A stretch of DNA of 64,000 nt from Mastigias papua (GCA_964019165.1 OZ025283.1:2735501-2799500), one strand, 5' to 3'; counted from the stretch's first letter, positions 24,500 to 35,549 are shown. A program made the numbers and translations. Notes: generated by a model from the letters alone, not told the origin.

Positions 24500-25766
24500 C
24501 CCTCTCCAAGTCTTTTGCCCTACCTATTTTCCTGGGCCAGATGCATCCTCTGCACAAGAAGTTGAAAATACTGGTTTGTTTGCTGTCAGGGAAAAATTAG
24601 CTTCTCAAGGATTTTCTTCTGCTGCTATTGACATTATAACATCATCTTGGGGGCAGGGCACCAGACCCCAACACCAATCTGGTATACTAAATGGATTGCA
24701 TTCTGTACGGAGCATGATGTTGACATATTTACCCCTACTTTCGTTGAAGCACTTGATTGTCTAGCCAGCTTGTTTCAGAATAAAGCGTCTTATAGCACCA
24801 TAAACACAGTTAGGTCAGCCCTATCTTCCTTTTTATTGTTTGGTAAGGAGATGCCCTTTGGTGAGCTACCTATTGTTAGAAGATTTATGAAAGGGGTTTA
24901 TGAGTTAAGGCCTACATTCCCCAAGCATAAGGAAATATGGGATGTAAAGATTCTTTTGTATTACTTTCATCACCAAGATTGTGCAGCTGCCCTTACTTTG
25001 AAAGATCTTACACTTAAAGTTACTATTCTATTACTTCTATTAAGTGGCCAGAGATGCCAGACTATCCACTATTTGTCTATTGATCAAATGCATAAGTCTG
25101 CAGACAAGTATGTTTTCGCATAGTTTGCAAGTTAAAACAGTCTCGTATAGGAAAGCACCTGGAACCTTTACACTTGTATGCTATCCTAAAGAGGAGAAAC
25201 TTTGCATTGTACTTCATCTAGATGAAAAAATCTCTAGGACAGCCTCTTTACGTAATGTGGAGAGGCAGTTGCTACTTAGTGTTGAAGGACACATTATAAG
25301 ACACAAATGAGCATGCATAATATAAAAATCCCAGAATTATCTTTAAGAACTATAGTGATTTAACTTTGTACTTCACGTTCATTGATTTACTGTGATTATA
25401 TTGATTTCTCATGCAAGTGGTCGTTTCTTTTATGGGATTACTTTCTGCCACTATGCACAGTGATTCTTAACACTTAGTTATTTTAAGCCTCATTTGCCAA
25501 TCTCTAGAGACACCATTTCCAAATGGGTTAAAACTGTTTTGGTTTTAGCAGGAATCGACACTTCACAATATACAGCACATAGTACAAGAGCTGCTTCTGT
25601 TTCATTACTTGCTAGTCATAGCCTTGCTAGTACTGAGGATATTGTGTCATCTGTTGGTCAGTCAAACGAGGCAGTGTTCCAACACTTTTATAATAAGCCC
25701 ATAAAAGAGGACTTCAATTTTGGAGACCAGATCCTTAGAACTGTAGATAAAGGACATGAGACATAA
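24500..25766 (+). pseudogene. DIRS tyrosine recombinase, broken
   Basis: The protein is a DIRS-type phage-like tyrosine recombinase, used by these retrotransposons in place of an integrase. Visible are the N-terminal SAM-like region (REKLASQGFSS), the arginine box (LSGQRCQT), the HxxR box HSTRAAS and the tyrosine region HFYNKPI. So all four landmark residues (R, H, R, Y) remain. The frame changes at about 24640, again near 25115-25130, and a stretch of roughly 180 bp from 25311 to 25490 interrupts the homology, possibly an insertion. The gene is dead through these frameshifts. It follows the DIRS RT/RNase H region in the usual order. Confidence 0.85.
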
Positions 25767-25974
25767 AAATATCTTGTTTTGTTTCTTGTGTTGATTTTCA
25801 TACTGCCGTTGTGTGCTTGAGGTGCAAAGAGGTTTTTTGTTATGCATGATAGTTTTTCTCCTGTTGCATTATCTGCAGTAGCTATTTGTTTAAACAGTGA
25901 TTTTGCAATGCCAACTCTAAAATCTCATGCAACTACATAACGACATTGGCTGGTAATGAAATAGATTTAGAAAG

Positions 25975-26220
25975 TAACCGATACTTACCTGTAAGTTGAA
26001 GGTTGATTGTGATTCTATGAGTTACCAGCTAGGAGAGACGGAGTTGCATGCCCGCCCATAATGGAAGCCCGGCCCACATCTCTTCTCTCCTGTATGGCAT
26101 TGCAACACTACTTTAAAGTCTGTTGGCGCATGCGTGGCACTCTCTCTCATGCAACTCCTCTCCTAGCTGGTAACTCATAGAATCATAATCAACCTTCACC
26201 TTACAGGTAAGTATCGGTTA
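25975..26220. repeat. Foldback palindrome with about 75-bp arms
   Basis: The left arm (25975-26050, starting TAACCGATACTTACCTG) is matched by the reverse complement of 26145-26220 with few differences, around a 95-bp unmatched centre. Similarity weakly continues outside both arms (25960-25974 and 26221-26235). It may be a foldback MITE, or a terminal or internal complementary region of the DIRS element that ends 200 bp to the left. Each arm contains GTAAG-like donor sequences. Confidence 0.85.
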
Positions 26221-26337
26221 ATTTCTAAGTATTTATGAGGATTCTGATAGTAAAGAATTTTTATGGTTTTCATACTTTGCTTGCGAAAACTCTGGAAGTT
26301 TAATATCTCTATGGCAAAACATTAGACACTTAAGGCT

Positions 26338-27442
26338 TTGAAAATTTTTTCACTTCTTCGTCAACAGATCTATCTCAATGATACCTTTGGCATTCAATCA
26401 ACTCAACTTCAGTGTCCAAGAGGAGCATTGAAATGTAGCCATTCTGCTGCTCTTTTCATCCACTGCATTCATAATGTCAGCAGAACCGATGTTGAATGCC
26501 AATGGAGAAAAACGAAACCTGCTGAAGTGAAGCCAAAACCGTCCAGTGAACTGTTTCCAGTATCAAAAGCATACAAACCCCTCTCTAGCAAACCAAATAA
26601 TGAAGATAGGGTGTTGCTTTACAACGAACTGAGTGGATATGGCAAATGTACTGTTATGTGTTGGCTACTGAGCCCAGAGCCACAGGTGGAGCCACAACAT
26701 ATTCCTGTGCCTATAGTGCATTATATTTTGTCTAGCCATGACTTTGTCAAAATACAAGCAACTGAGAGGATTGTATATTTTCTATATTTTCAAGAAAAAA
26801 TGAAAATTTTCAAGGAAGCACTTACAAGTGGTGGACAAATATCTCATGGCCAACAGGCAAATGAGATTTGGCATCAAGTAAGGAAAGGGAGGTTGACAGC
26901 CAGCAATTGTAGTGTTGTTTTTGCAAGCAAAAATGGTCACTGAATCATCAATGAAGCGGCTTTAGGGGGATATGATCTGAGTGGGGTGATGTCAATCATG
27001 TGGGGTACTCGGATTGAGAAAGATGCTGTAAGCAGCTTTTCAAAAACCACGGGGCTGGTGGTGAATAAAACTGGCATATGGCTTGATGATGCAGGTATTT
27101 TAGGGGCTTCACCAGATGGACTGACAGGGGAAAATGCACTCCAAAGGTTAAATATCCTTATTCCCTGCAAAATGAAACTGTGTGAAGGGCTAAAGCAGAA
27201 AAATTTTTTCCTAATGGCATGGAAAGAGGATCTGTTTTTTGCCAAAAGATCGTACCTATTGGTACCAGGTTCAGAGACAGCTACAGTTAGCAAATATAAA
27301 AATGTGCTATTTTGTTATTTGGATCAAAAAGGACATGCAGATTTCGCAAATTTCTAAAGATGAATCATGGTGTAAAAACCTAGATGCTTTGATACACTTC
27401 TACTGTGAACATATTTTCCCAGCAATGATTGATGCCTTATAG
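26338..27442 (+). pseudogene. SWIM zinc finger and YqaJ-like nuclease protein, broken
   Basis: The N-terminal part has a SWIM-type zinc finger (C-P-R-G-A-L-K-C-S-H) and the following stretch NVSRTDVECQW. The second part has the YqaJ/lambda-exonuclease-like core: R-K-G-R-L-T-A-S-N, then SIMWGTRIEKDA, then TGIWLDDAGILGASPDGL. In YqaJ nucleases the DG after ASP and a following E-x-K bind the metal; here the E-x-K equivalent appears as I-P-C-K, so a catalytic acid may be lost. A stop at 26941-26943 breaks the frame before the core, and the last 40 residues lie in another frame (27239-27442). In the ISL2EU element it is the partner of the transposase on the other strand. Confidence 0.8.
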
Positions 27443-27874
27443 AATCAGATAGGAATCAGATATACAATAAAATAGTCTCATTTCATTCCTTTTTTCAAAA
27501 TCTTCTCATTTTAATTCCTTAGTTTTGACTATTCATTTGTTCTCAACTTTCCTACATCAGTGATAAGATTATTTAGTTTATAAAATAATGCATTGCCACA
27601 CAAAAACTGAGTACACAGGACAAAAATCATGATAAAAGAATGTCCTTTACTTGCCACAATCCATAAAATATAATGATTAAATGCTATATAAAGCTCTGGT
27701 TTCTTAAGATTACCAGCCAACAACATTGGCATAAAATTGTGCCCCTTCATTGTACTCTTTGATAGGAGGAAACTGAAACTTGACTAATGCTGCAACTAGC
27801 TGTACAATCTGTCTGCATGGCTTCTGAGATTTGCTGGAATGCATGATAGGATCTTGACGTCCATTATCCTTGCA

Positions 27875-28920
27875 TTAGCCCAGCCCGCTAAATGTGAATT
27901 CTGCAAGTAACAAGTTTTTTGTTGCAATGATGTCACTTTTTGTACCTTTTGCAAGTTCAAAAACTGGTGGAATAGTAATAGTCACTCCGGGTGGGAGAAT
28001 GTCCATAAGGAATCCTTTATCAGCAAGGATTAAGTCACCAGCCATACAAGTGTGCAGAATGCCACTGTTTTGAAAAATGACTCTCTCCGATGTGGAGCCT
28101 AGATACAAGGTACTGACAGGTTATCACAGCATTAGGAGAAACACCAAGTAAAACTTTAAATGAACTCAATCCTCTGTAAGAGGAATAGGTCACCGTTGGA
28201 GTTCCATTTCTATTGGCACTGCAATGTCAACATCAGTGCAATCTACTACAACTCTGCAGTTTGGAAAGGACAGAAATGATGCTAGTGATGTTGCCTTGTT
28301 TTTTTCTTTGGAAGGACGCCTTTACATGATGTCTTTGAACAAGAGGCTATGCAAAATATGGAGAAATCTTTGAAAATGTTGGAAATAGTTGTCTCATTAC
28401 AAGAGAACAACTGACCTAAATGCAAGTTTGTATAAGTGTCCCGCAGCTTCATCAATGTGATGAAAATTCTTCTTCCAGCCAGGATGGTAGTTAATATCAT
28501 TTTCAAATCTTTTTGCATAATGCACTATAATCCAGTAACCATTTTTTGTATGAATTCCTGTTTCCATACAAACCAAATTTTCTTTCGAATCATGTATAGA
28601 ATACATCTTTTTTTGCACACTCATGCTCTTTTTTCAACATTTTTAGCTCGTCAGAAACAGTTCTGAGCTCACTTTGCAAAATAATCTCTGCAACAGAATG
28701 GCTAGTTGATGGTGCTACATCTTGTTCCATTATTGGCTCTTCCACAGAATCAGATGGTGCACTTTTCTTTGTATTTTTCTCCTCTTAGCCTCTGTGTCAG
28801 AAGAGAACAGCTTTCCTGAGTTCCATTCAAACTTCTGAGGGTCATGTTTCTTGTCACCATCAAGACAATGACAGATGCAGAATGTGTGTTTGGCTCTCTG
28901 TCTGCCCTCCTGTACTTGTA
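27875..28920 (-). pseudogene. ISL2EU-type DDE transposase, broken
   Basis: On the minus strand the C-terminal part shows S-S/T-S-E-R-V-I-F-Q-N-S-G, then DLILADKGFLMDILPPGV and IPPVF, the DDE_Tnp_4-like stretch of ISL2EU transposases with the second catalytic acid in ADKGF. The middle (28282-28518) has the helix-turn-helix-like L-F-S-C-N-E-T-T-I-S-N-I-F. The N-terminal part (28770-28920) has a short cysteine/histidine run C-I-C-H-C-L-D-G-D and a basic stretch. At least three frameshifts separate these pieces. The gene converges on the YqaJ gene at 26338-27442. Full catalytic set could not be checked in the broken frame. Confidence 0.7.
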
Positions 28921-28949
28921 AGAAATGAAATGGATGTCAGTTTTAAAGT

Positions 28950-29654
28950 TGAATAAACCAAAGTATTTTCATAAGCAATTTTTCCTCAAGCCCATCCCAA
29001 AACTCCCTTGAAGTCTCATCTTGTAGATTTCATCCCTCCAAGTTATTTTATTCTTAGTGAACAAATTTATCAGTCTCCATTAAAAATCTCTAACTTTGAG
29101 TAAATTAAACCAGTCATTACTCAACTTAAGCAAAAACTCTGGCCTTTTCACATAGTGCAATAAAAAACAGAAAGTGGACCATAGTCTATTAAATTTTCCT
29201 ATTTGCATGCAATATTTTGCAGTGCATTACATCTACTATTGTCATGGGCAAGTCATGTCAGGCTTACTTACCTAATAAGTGTTTTCCACTGCTTTAACCT
29301 TCGCTCTTCTCTTGGAATCGATTAAAGCTGCAGTGGTGACTCTCAGATTGGTGATTGCAGTTGGGAACAAAAAACTGTACCAACATGTAAACTCGATCTA
29401 CCTAGGCCTAATCTATCTACAGTATGAATCTAGCCATCTGTCTAACTACTCAATGTATCTATCTCTACTCAGTTTTCAGCAATACTCTTCTTTTGACACT
29501 CTTTAGCGAATAAAACTAATGCAAATCGGTGAAATCTAGGTGTACAAAGACAATTTGAATCTTGTTTCTGTCACTGGACTAGTTGGTAACTAAGTGCCCT
29601 GAAGTGTTTTTAGAACCAGAACCACCATTGCTAAGGAGCCGTGATGTCACACTA
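28950..29654. other. No gene seen
   Basis: No recognised coding region or repeat. The outer end of the ISL2EU element is expected near its left border. Confidence 0.4.
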
Positions 29655-30008
29655 ATGAATTCTATTACAGGTTGCACCATGCATGAATGGTTGTTGAAGG
29701 AGCTTATGGGCAGGTGTCTCCTTTTGAAGAAATCAGAAGGCAACCTCTAACAGACAAACCTTGTTGTCCTTTCATGCATGGTGCTCCACAACATTTGTCT
29801 CCAAACTAACGATGTCATGTTGCCACAGCTGGATTTAGCAAGTGACCCTTCAACAATGCAAAAGAGAAACAGGGCCACAGTATGTGATGGTCTGTTATTG
29901 ACAAAGCGCTGCAAACCTACTGGCCCTCAAGAAAATGAGGCAGCAAAAAGTAGTCCAGTCATCACAACAAAACTGTACAAAGAACTAAAGCATTTTCATG
30001 AACAATAA
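29655..30008 (+). pseudogene. C-terminal fragment of an older Harbinger transposase
   Basis: After a frameshift near 29770 the frame reads CMVLHNICLQTNDV, the Harbinger C-terminal signature, and before it M-V-V-E-G-A-Y-G, the region of the catalytic glutamate. It resembles the C-terminus of the intact transposase at 32172-33509 (motifs ARMVSEGAYG and VVLHNICIE). The rest of the transposase is missing to the left. Its partner gene follows on the opposite strand, now split by a younger Harbinger insertion. Confidence 0.8.
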
Positions 30009-30603
30009 GTAACAGCAAATACAGAACATATCAATCAAACTGAGCATATCTATTTTGCGTTGTTATTGGTGATCAAACTTTGGAAGTTAAAACTGCTAGT
30101 ATGATTTATAATTTTCAATGTCTGGTTCATTATCGAGGGGTGTTCTTGGCTGTTGTGGGAAATTACCATGATTAGATAAACAATCTACACATTGCTGTGG
30201 TGTAGGAGTTGTTGTTATTGGGGCTTGAGCACCCATTGGAAGTGGAATAAGGGCTGATTTATACGTCGCACTTAAGTCGACTCGAATCAATTACATAGCG
30301 CAAATAGAGACTAAGTGTCAATTTGATTCATGAAAAATGCGACGTATAAATCCACTATTTTAATTGAGTCGACTTTAATATTTAGTGCGAGTCGAATTCA
30401 TGACGCCCACTCGCATTATGTGACAGAAGAGCGGGTTGGCTTTATATGTCGAACTTAAGTAGGGTCGAATCAAATACAAATCATTCCAGTCCGGAGAGTA
30501 GATGCCTCGCACATGCGCAGTTCAGAATAGTTAATGTACCCGCCAAAGTTTGTTTGCCCACAGGAAAGAGGCCTTGATCAGTTTTCTCTCTCCGTAAACC
30601 AGA

Positions 30604-31749
30604 ATGGCAACAATTGATATTAGTCAAAGCTTTTCACATGCTTCTGAGGAAAGTAGTGAGATTAATGATACAGAAGGCCCTGAAGACATAATAGGCGAGG
30701 GAGAGAGCGAATTGTCAGAGTCAGCGGGCGAGGATGGTGCTGTTCTTGAAGTGATGAAACGTAAGAGAAAGAAGCCTGGGAAAAAATCTGCATGGCCCAA
30801 TGACATTACAGATGATCTTGTGGATGTTATAACAAGTGATGAACACTTGAAAAGGAAACTTATTTTTACCAATATGAAGACAACCAAAAACGGAGAGTTA
30901 TATTCCAAAGCAATTAGACTTGTGAGGGATAGATGTCGTGCAAGAGGGCAAGAAGTCAATTTTGCAAGTGCGCAAACAAGAACGAAGTTCAAACGATGCA
31001 TCAGCGAGTGCAAGAAAGCTGCACTTACATGCAAAACTGCTTCAGGAAGTAGATGATTCCAAGAGGACAAAAACTATGGAAACTGGTTTAGCCAACTTCT
31101 ACCCCTGATAAAATCAAGGGAATCATGCCAACCCAAGCAGGCAGTTGAGCCTAGTGTTCCAGAGATAGTCTTTGAAAATGAAAATCTGGACAGACACCCT
31201 CAGTCCTGCCATGGCAGTGAAGAAACTGATGAGCATAATGACTCTTCATCAAGCAATGCCTATTCAGGTGCATCATCTTCAAATAATAGGGCAAAACGTC
31301 CATATGTGCCCATAAAGGTTTAGTCAAAAAAAAGGAAGATGGAAGATGTGCTGCAAAATGCCTCAAAAGCTCTAGTTGACCTTGCTGAACAGCTGAAGAA
31401 AGACCCAGTTGCAGATCTGTTGACATTCTTCCAGAAGGAGAACGAAAATGCAAGGGCTCATGAGCTACAACTTTTCTCAAGTATGTTTGGAAACCAAAGC
31501 CAACAAAATATTGTGCAACAACCACACCACAGAGAGCCACAATGGCATAATGCAGCCACACAGCATTGTAACCAAAACATGCAGGAGGGCCCATTTCCAC
31601 ATCAAAATTTTATACAAAACCAGATGTTCAACAACCATCATCATCCTACCATTAATAGAACATTTGTATCTCAAATTGTTTCAGTTCCCCAACAAAACCA
31701 GGACTCTCAAAGTAGCAGAGAGGATGACAATGTCTATCAAAATTTATAA
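30604..31749 (+). pseudogene. Myb/SANT-type accessory gene of inner Harbinger, two stops
   Basis: One frame runs from ATG 30604 to 31749, interrupted only by TGA 31054-31056 and TAG 31321-31323. About 380 residues: an acidic, serine-rich N-terminus, a basic patch K-R-K-R-K-K-P-G-K-K (likely nuclear localisation), a trihelix/Myb-like DNA-binding region (about residues 60-160, A-W-P-N-D-I-T-D-D-L-V-D and R-T-K-F-K-R-C-I), a low-complexity middle, a helical stretch and a Q/H/N-rich tail. It would bind the transposon ends and recruit the transposase. It converges on the transposase at 32172-33509. Because only two point changes break it, the loss is recent or the start of the second half may be used separately. 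Confidence 0.85.
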
Positions 31750-32171
31750 TGTGACAACAATTAACGATATTATCCTATAAAACATGACTGCTTGGGTTTC
31801 TGTCATCATTGCAATAAAATAACTGAAAAGTCTACATCAAAAATATTCAATCAACTTTAAGCTTTCGATAACAAAACACATGAAAGTAAAGCAAACCTGT
31901 ATTGTACTTTGTGTTTAAAAGAACATAGCAGAACTGTAACTGGAAGTTGACATGTGTGGAGTTGTGATGGGAAAATTGTCTAGACTTATTTACCTAGCAT
32001 TGAAAGAAATAGCAGAAGATTTGTGAAATTGATATTGAAAATGGTAATTGGGGAGGGTGTTGTGTTTCTCCACTGCTAAGCATTCTCTCAGACATTATTT
32101 CAATACAGGCTGAAAAGAACAAATATGAAATTCATTTTTGGATCATCTTGCTCATACTTTCTAAAGCCAGA

Positions 32172-33509
32172 CTAAGTATGAGCTTCAAGTGTTTGCTGCT
32201 TTTCAGAGTAAACTTTGTCTTTTAAGCAATCTCTTATCAGTGCTGCTTCTCTATTTGTGTCCCTTCTAGGTGCACAGTGTGTAAACACTAAAGTTTCCCT
32301 CACTTCCTCTTGTGTTCTTCTCTGATTGGTTGCTGGGTCAACAGTAAGGTCCCAGTTTCTTGCTGCCACATCACCACATTCAATGCAGATATTGTGCAAC
32401 ACAACACATGCCAGTGTAACTACACGTACAGTTTCCTTCACATTTTCAGCCTTCCTCAGCAATACTCTCCATCTTCCTTTCACTTTACCATATGCTCCTT
32501 CAGAAACCATTCTGGCACGACTGAGACGGTAGTTAAAATATCTTTGCTGAGCAGTTAATACTGCATTTGTGTATGGTTTCATTAGCCATGATTTGAAGGA
32601 AAATGCTGAATCACCTAAAATCATTGGGTGAAGCTTTGTACCCTTCTCTTCATAGACAATATATGGTAAAACTCTGTCTTCAGATAGCTGTTTGTAAAGG
32701 TCAGTAGCTTGAAAAATACTTGCATCATGTGAGTTTCCAGGCCACCCTGCACTTGCCCACACAAATGTGTATTTTGCATCAATCATGGCCATCAAAACAA
32801 GTGAATAAAAGTTCTTACAGTTATGACATTCTTTGCTTGATTCAAGCCCACCAGCTGGACATTTTATGGGTATGTGGCATCCATCTATGGCAGAATAGGC
32901 ATACGGAAATTGCCACTCCTGTTCCATCTCTTCCATCTTTACTGTCAACTGTTCCTCATCTTTTGGAAAGTTATCTCCAACATATCTGTCCCAAAGACGC
33001 TCCACAATTGCTTTTGACACATCGCGAACAATATTGCAGACAGTGGCCTCCCCGAGACCAGCAAGTTCAGCAATGGTATGGTAATAGTCACCTCTACCTA
33101 GCCGATATAAACATATACCCAGTCTCATATCAGGCGGTACAGGTGCCTCAGACACGTTTTCTTTTTCGATGTCACCTCTTATTGCATCCACTATTAGTAA
33201 GAATGTTTCCCTTGAGACTCTGAAGGTTTTCTCGAACCTTTTAGCTGAGTAAGTGGTCCATACGAGATCCCACCATCCCTTGTTACGGGGTAAACGTCGA
33301 CATGACCTAGCTCTTCTCTCCGGCATACTCGCAACAGTGCTCTGGAGGGCTGTCAGAATCAGCAGCAATAGCATACACACTTGCAGTCGTTGATGGCGTC
33401 TTCTAAGGACCGAAGATATGATGGCTTGCTGAATTCTCTCTCTCCTTCTCCTGGCCGCATTTACATTTTGGAACATTGCAAGTTTGTGTTGTTGTGTGAA
33501 AGGCGCCAT
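32172..33509 (-). CDS. PIF/Harbinger transposase of the inner element, intact
   Basis: From the ATG of MAPFTQQHKL the product has 445 residues; the frame is open 29 codons further up but that part lies close to the terminal repeat. DDE acids are D209 (motif YSAIDGCHIPI), D300 (motif LGDSAFSFKSW) and E337 (motif VSEGAYGKVKG), with the family stretch AGWPGNSHDASIF between. An arginine-rich N-terminus and a hydrophobic segment (V-C-M-L-L-L-L-I-L, residues 44-52) precede a helix-turn-helix-like region (TIAELAGLGEATVCNIV). No stop or frameshift is seen. Its partner gene on the opposite strand has two stops, so mobility would need a partner supplied elsewhere. Confidence 0.93.
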   Translation of the reverse strand: MAPFTQQHKLAMFQNVNAARRRRERIQQAIISSVLRRRHQRLQVCMLLLLILTALQSTVASMPERRARSCRRLPRNKGWWDLVWTTYSAKRFEKTFRVSRETFLLIVDAIRGDIEKENVSEAPVPPDMRLGICLYRLGRGDYYHTIAELAGLGEATVCNIVRDVSKAIVERLWDRYVGDNFPKDEEQLTVKMEEMEQEWQFPYAYSAIDGCHIPIKCPAGGLESSKECHNCKNFYSLVLMAMIDAKYTFVWASAGWPGNSHDASIFQATDLYKQLSEDRVLPYIVYEEKGTKLHPMILGDSAFSFKSWLMKPYTNAVLTAQQRYFNYRLSRARMVSEGAYGKVKGRWRVLLRKAENVKETVRVVTLACVVLHNICIECGDVAARNWDLTVDPATNQRRTQEEVRETLVFTHCAPRRDTNREAALIRDCLKDKVYSEKQQTLEAHT

Positions 33510-34080
33510 TTTACCATCGATTATTATTACGAGTCTCACGCATGCGTTAGCATTACAATAGATTCGAGTCGAGTGAAGAGCGACGTTTAAAGTCATTCAT
33601 ATATTTAACTCGCACTTGACTCGATTCAATCAGGTAATTGATTCGAGTTGAGTTAAGTGCGACGTATAAATCAGCCCTAAGTCTCAATTCATGCTTCCTA
33701 GATCATTCAGCTTCCTCCCTTGCATAATTTATGAATTTTATCACCGGAGTTTGATTACCAATTGACTTCTTCATATTGATTAATCCACCAAACTGACTCT
33801 TTTTGGATTTTTTCTTTTACCCTGCATGAGGACAAAAATCCTTGTTGCCCTGATGAAGTACTTGAGTGAGATGGACAATCCACAGTAACACATACAGAAG
33901 GCTCTGTGGCTTGCTCTGGCTGGCATGAGTCTCGTGTTTCATTCAAGGAAAAGAGTTGACTGAACCACACTCCATACCCACGCTCATCCTAGAACCTCTT
34001 AATCCCATTTGATGTCTTCATCATCATGGCAGCCATCTTGCATTCTGCTACCGACTTTTTGAATTTTGTGTGCAGCTGAA

Positions 34081-34835
34081 GTGCAGTACATTTGCACACT
34101 TACTTATGGACAGCTGCACAAAATTTCAACTCAATCACCACCTTCTGGTACACTTCAAACCTCCTTTGATTTTTATGTTAGTAAACAACAGTTTTCTCTT
34201 AAAGTAGTCACTGCCTGTAAACAATATCTACTATAAAGTCATTTAAAAGGCTTTCAGACCACTGTGCTTTTCTGTCTGGTTGCTTTCGTGATATTGGTTT
34301 CTGATTATCATATTTTTCTTCAACTTCATCTTCCTCACTTTCCAGGCTGTCACAATTATGTATTTCAGAACAACATAGACAGTCTCAACAAATAAGTGAA
34401 ATGAACTAGACAGAGATGCAAAAGACAATATACAATTTTCTTGGGTGTACAAAGCCACATTTTGAGACTGTTGGGAACTTGATCCCCCAAACCCCTTGTA
34501 ATAGGTTTCAAATAATAACCAAATCAAGTTCTGGGCAAGAATAGTTTCAGAAAGTAGACTTCTTATCGAAATCTGGTAATCAAAAACTCACTCTCTCTTT
34601 GCAATAATCACAATTTATATAAGAACAAATTATTGATGGGTCATGTGATTTATCCGACCACAGTCTACCCTACCTACCAAAAAAGATGGTGATGAATGTA
34701 TACATTTTATGCATTTGTGCTTACAAAAAATAACTATATCAATTTTTCAAAATGGTCAGAATCGACAGAGAGAATATAGGTGCCACCATGTACACCACCA
34801 TCAAGCTGGAGGTATGGAAAGGCATTGACTAGTCC
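34081..34835. other. No gene seen
   Basis: This probably contains the N-terminal remains and end of the older Harbinger partner gene, but I could not align them. No other feature is apparent. Confidence 0.35.
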
Positions 34836-35300
34836 TCAAAGTTTACCATGTGTAGCCAGGTAATGTTGTGCTTCTGGAAATCTGTCATAGATATATTTGC
34901 AGACTTGACAGGAGATGACAGATTTGGACAGGAGAGATTTCAGGTATTTCTCAAATTCTTCAGTGAGGGAAGACAATTCAGGCAGAGCATCAGAAAGGGA
35001 CAGCTGTGGAAGAAGAGGTTGAGGCAGGTCAACTACAAGGTCCTCTGAGGGATGTAAGTCATCACTCAAAATGTCAGGAACATAAGTATACGCTGGTGTG
35101 TCCAGTCCTACAGACTCAAAAAGTAATGGTATAAACTCAGGTTATGAACTGGCAATGGAATAATCCTGGGTGAGTGGAAACGAGTGGTCTTGAACTGTCA
35201 TGTCAGAGTGCTGTTGATTAAGACATGGAGACAAAATATGAGAAGAGTGCGCCATACAGACCTCAGTAGGCATGGCTACCACAGGATCAAAAGCTGCTGG
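34836..35300 (-). pseudogene. Unrecognised broken ORF
   Basis: A minus-strand frame (34836-35069), continued upstream after stops, has a leucine/proline-rich stretch followed by C-Q-V-C-K-Y-I-Y-D-R-F-P-E-A. Read-through beyond the TAA gives L-Q-L-D-G-G-V-H-G-G-T-Y. The regular pattern looks like real protein, but I do not recognise the family. It lies between two Harbinger partner-gene remnants. Confidence 0.3.
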
Positions 35301-35549
35301 AAATGATAATGGACTGTCTGAGAGAAGACAAGAATGCCACTATTCGGCAAGATGATGAGCCATTTAAGTAGAAGCAATTTGGTACTAGTTACAAGGTCAT
35401 CTGGTGTTTGGGAATGAATGAAGCTGAAGGCCATATCATGAGGGAGGTAGGCAGTGCCCTGTTTGAATGAGAATGTGTGTAGTAAAGAGATGGCCACAGG
35501 CTATATCGTATGTAGAGCTTGGAGACCCTGTAGACCAAAACTGGTGAGG

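Larger units (their letters stand above)
19150..25770 (+). mobile_element. DIRS-type tyrosine-recombinase retrotransposon, decayed and interrupted
   Basis: Reverse transcriptase (19245-19977), RNase H and following region (23209-24000), and a tyrosine recombinase (24500-25766) occur in the order and orientation of DIRS elements. A hAT-like transposon (19978-23202) splits the RT and RNase H regions. A foreign or degenerate stretch lies at about 24005-24490. Limits are approximate because the DIRS terminal repeats could not be matched, though a palindrome at 25975-26220 lies about 200 bp beyond the recombinase. Confidence 0.85.
26338..28950. mobile_element. ISL2EU-type DNA transposon, decayed
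   Basis: A SWIM/YqaJ nuclease gene on plus (26338-27442) and a DDE transposase on minus (27875-28920) face each other. The ISL2EU (IS4EU) superfamily is known to carry a YqaJ-type nuclease beside the transposase. Both genes are broken. Terminal repeats and the 2-bp duplication were not found, so the limits follow the coding remains. Confidence 0.7.
30251..33677. mobile_element. Complete PIF/Harbinger transposon with TAA duplication, nested in an older one
   Basis: The left end GGGCTGATTTATACGTCGCA at 30251 and its inverted counterpart ending at 33677 form long imperfect terminal repeats. TAA lies on both sides (30248-30250 and 33678-33680). Subterminal repeats of the ACGTCGCACTTAAG kind recur several times inward, and CACATGCGCAGTT follows at about 30508. 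The 3,427-bp element encodes a Myb/SANT-type protein on plus (two stops) and an intact transposase on minus. It inserted in opposite orientation into a related Harbinger partner gene. Confidence 0.95.
30096..34080 (-). pseudogene. Older Harbinger Myb/SANT partner gene, split by the inner Harbinger
   Basis: Two pieces on the minus strand belong together. The right piece (about 33681-34080) encodes A-E-C-K-M-A-A, then G-Y-G-V-W-F-S-Q-L and R-D-S-C-Q-P-E-Q-A, then A-R-E-E-A-E and S-R-K-H-E-L-R-L. The left piece (30096-30250) continues directly as I-P-L-P-M-G-A-Q-A-P to the end. The younger element at 30251-33677 with its TAA copy lies exactly between, and the frame agrees across the empty site. 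The homologous gene inside the younger element (30604-31749) aligns with it along its length (E-C-K-K-A-A, YGNWFSQLLP, SCQPKQA, ARAHELQLF). It has one TGA between A-E and S-R and a frameshift. It converges on the transposase remnant at 29655-30008. Confidence 0.88.

Noticed and set aside
31151..31674. Minus-strand ORFs opposite the inner Harbinger Myb gene
   Set aside because: The plus-strand frame aligns with the outer Harbinger partner gene, so the minus frames are shadows.
32310..33590. Plus-strand ORFs opposite the inner Harbinger transposase
   Set aside because: Shadows of the intact DDE gene on the minus strand.
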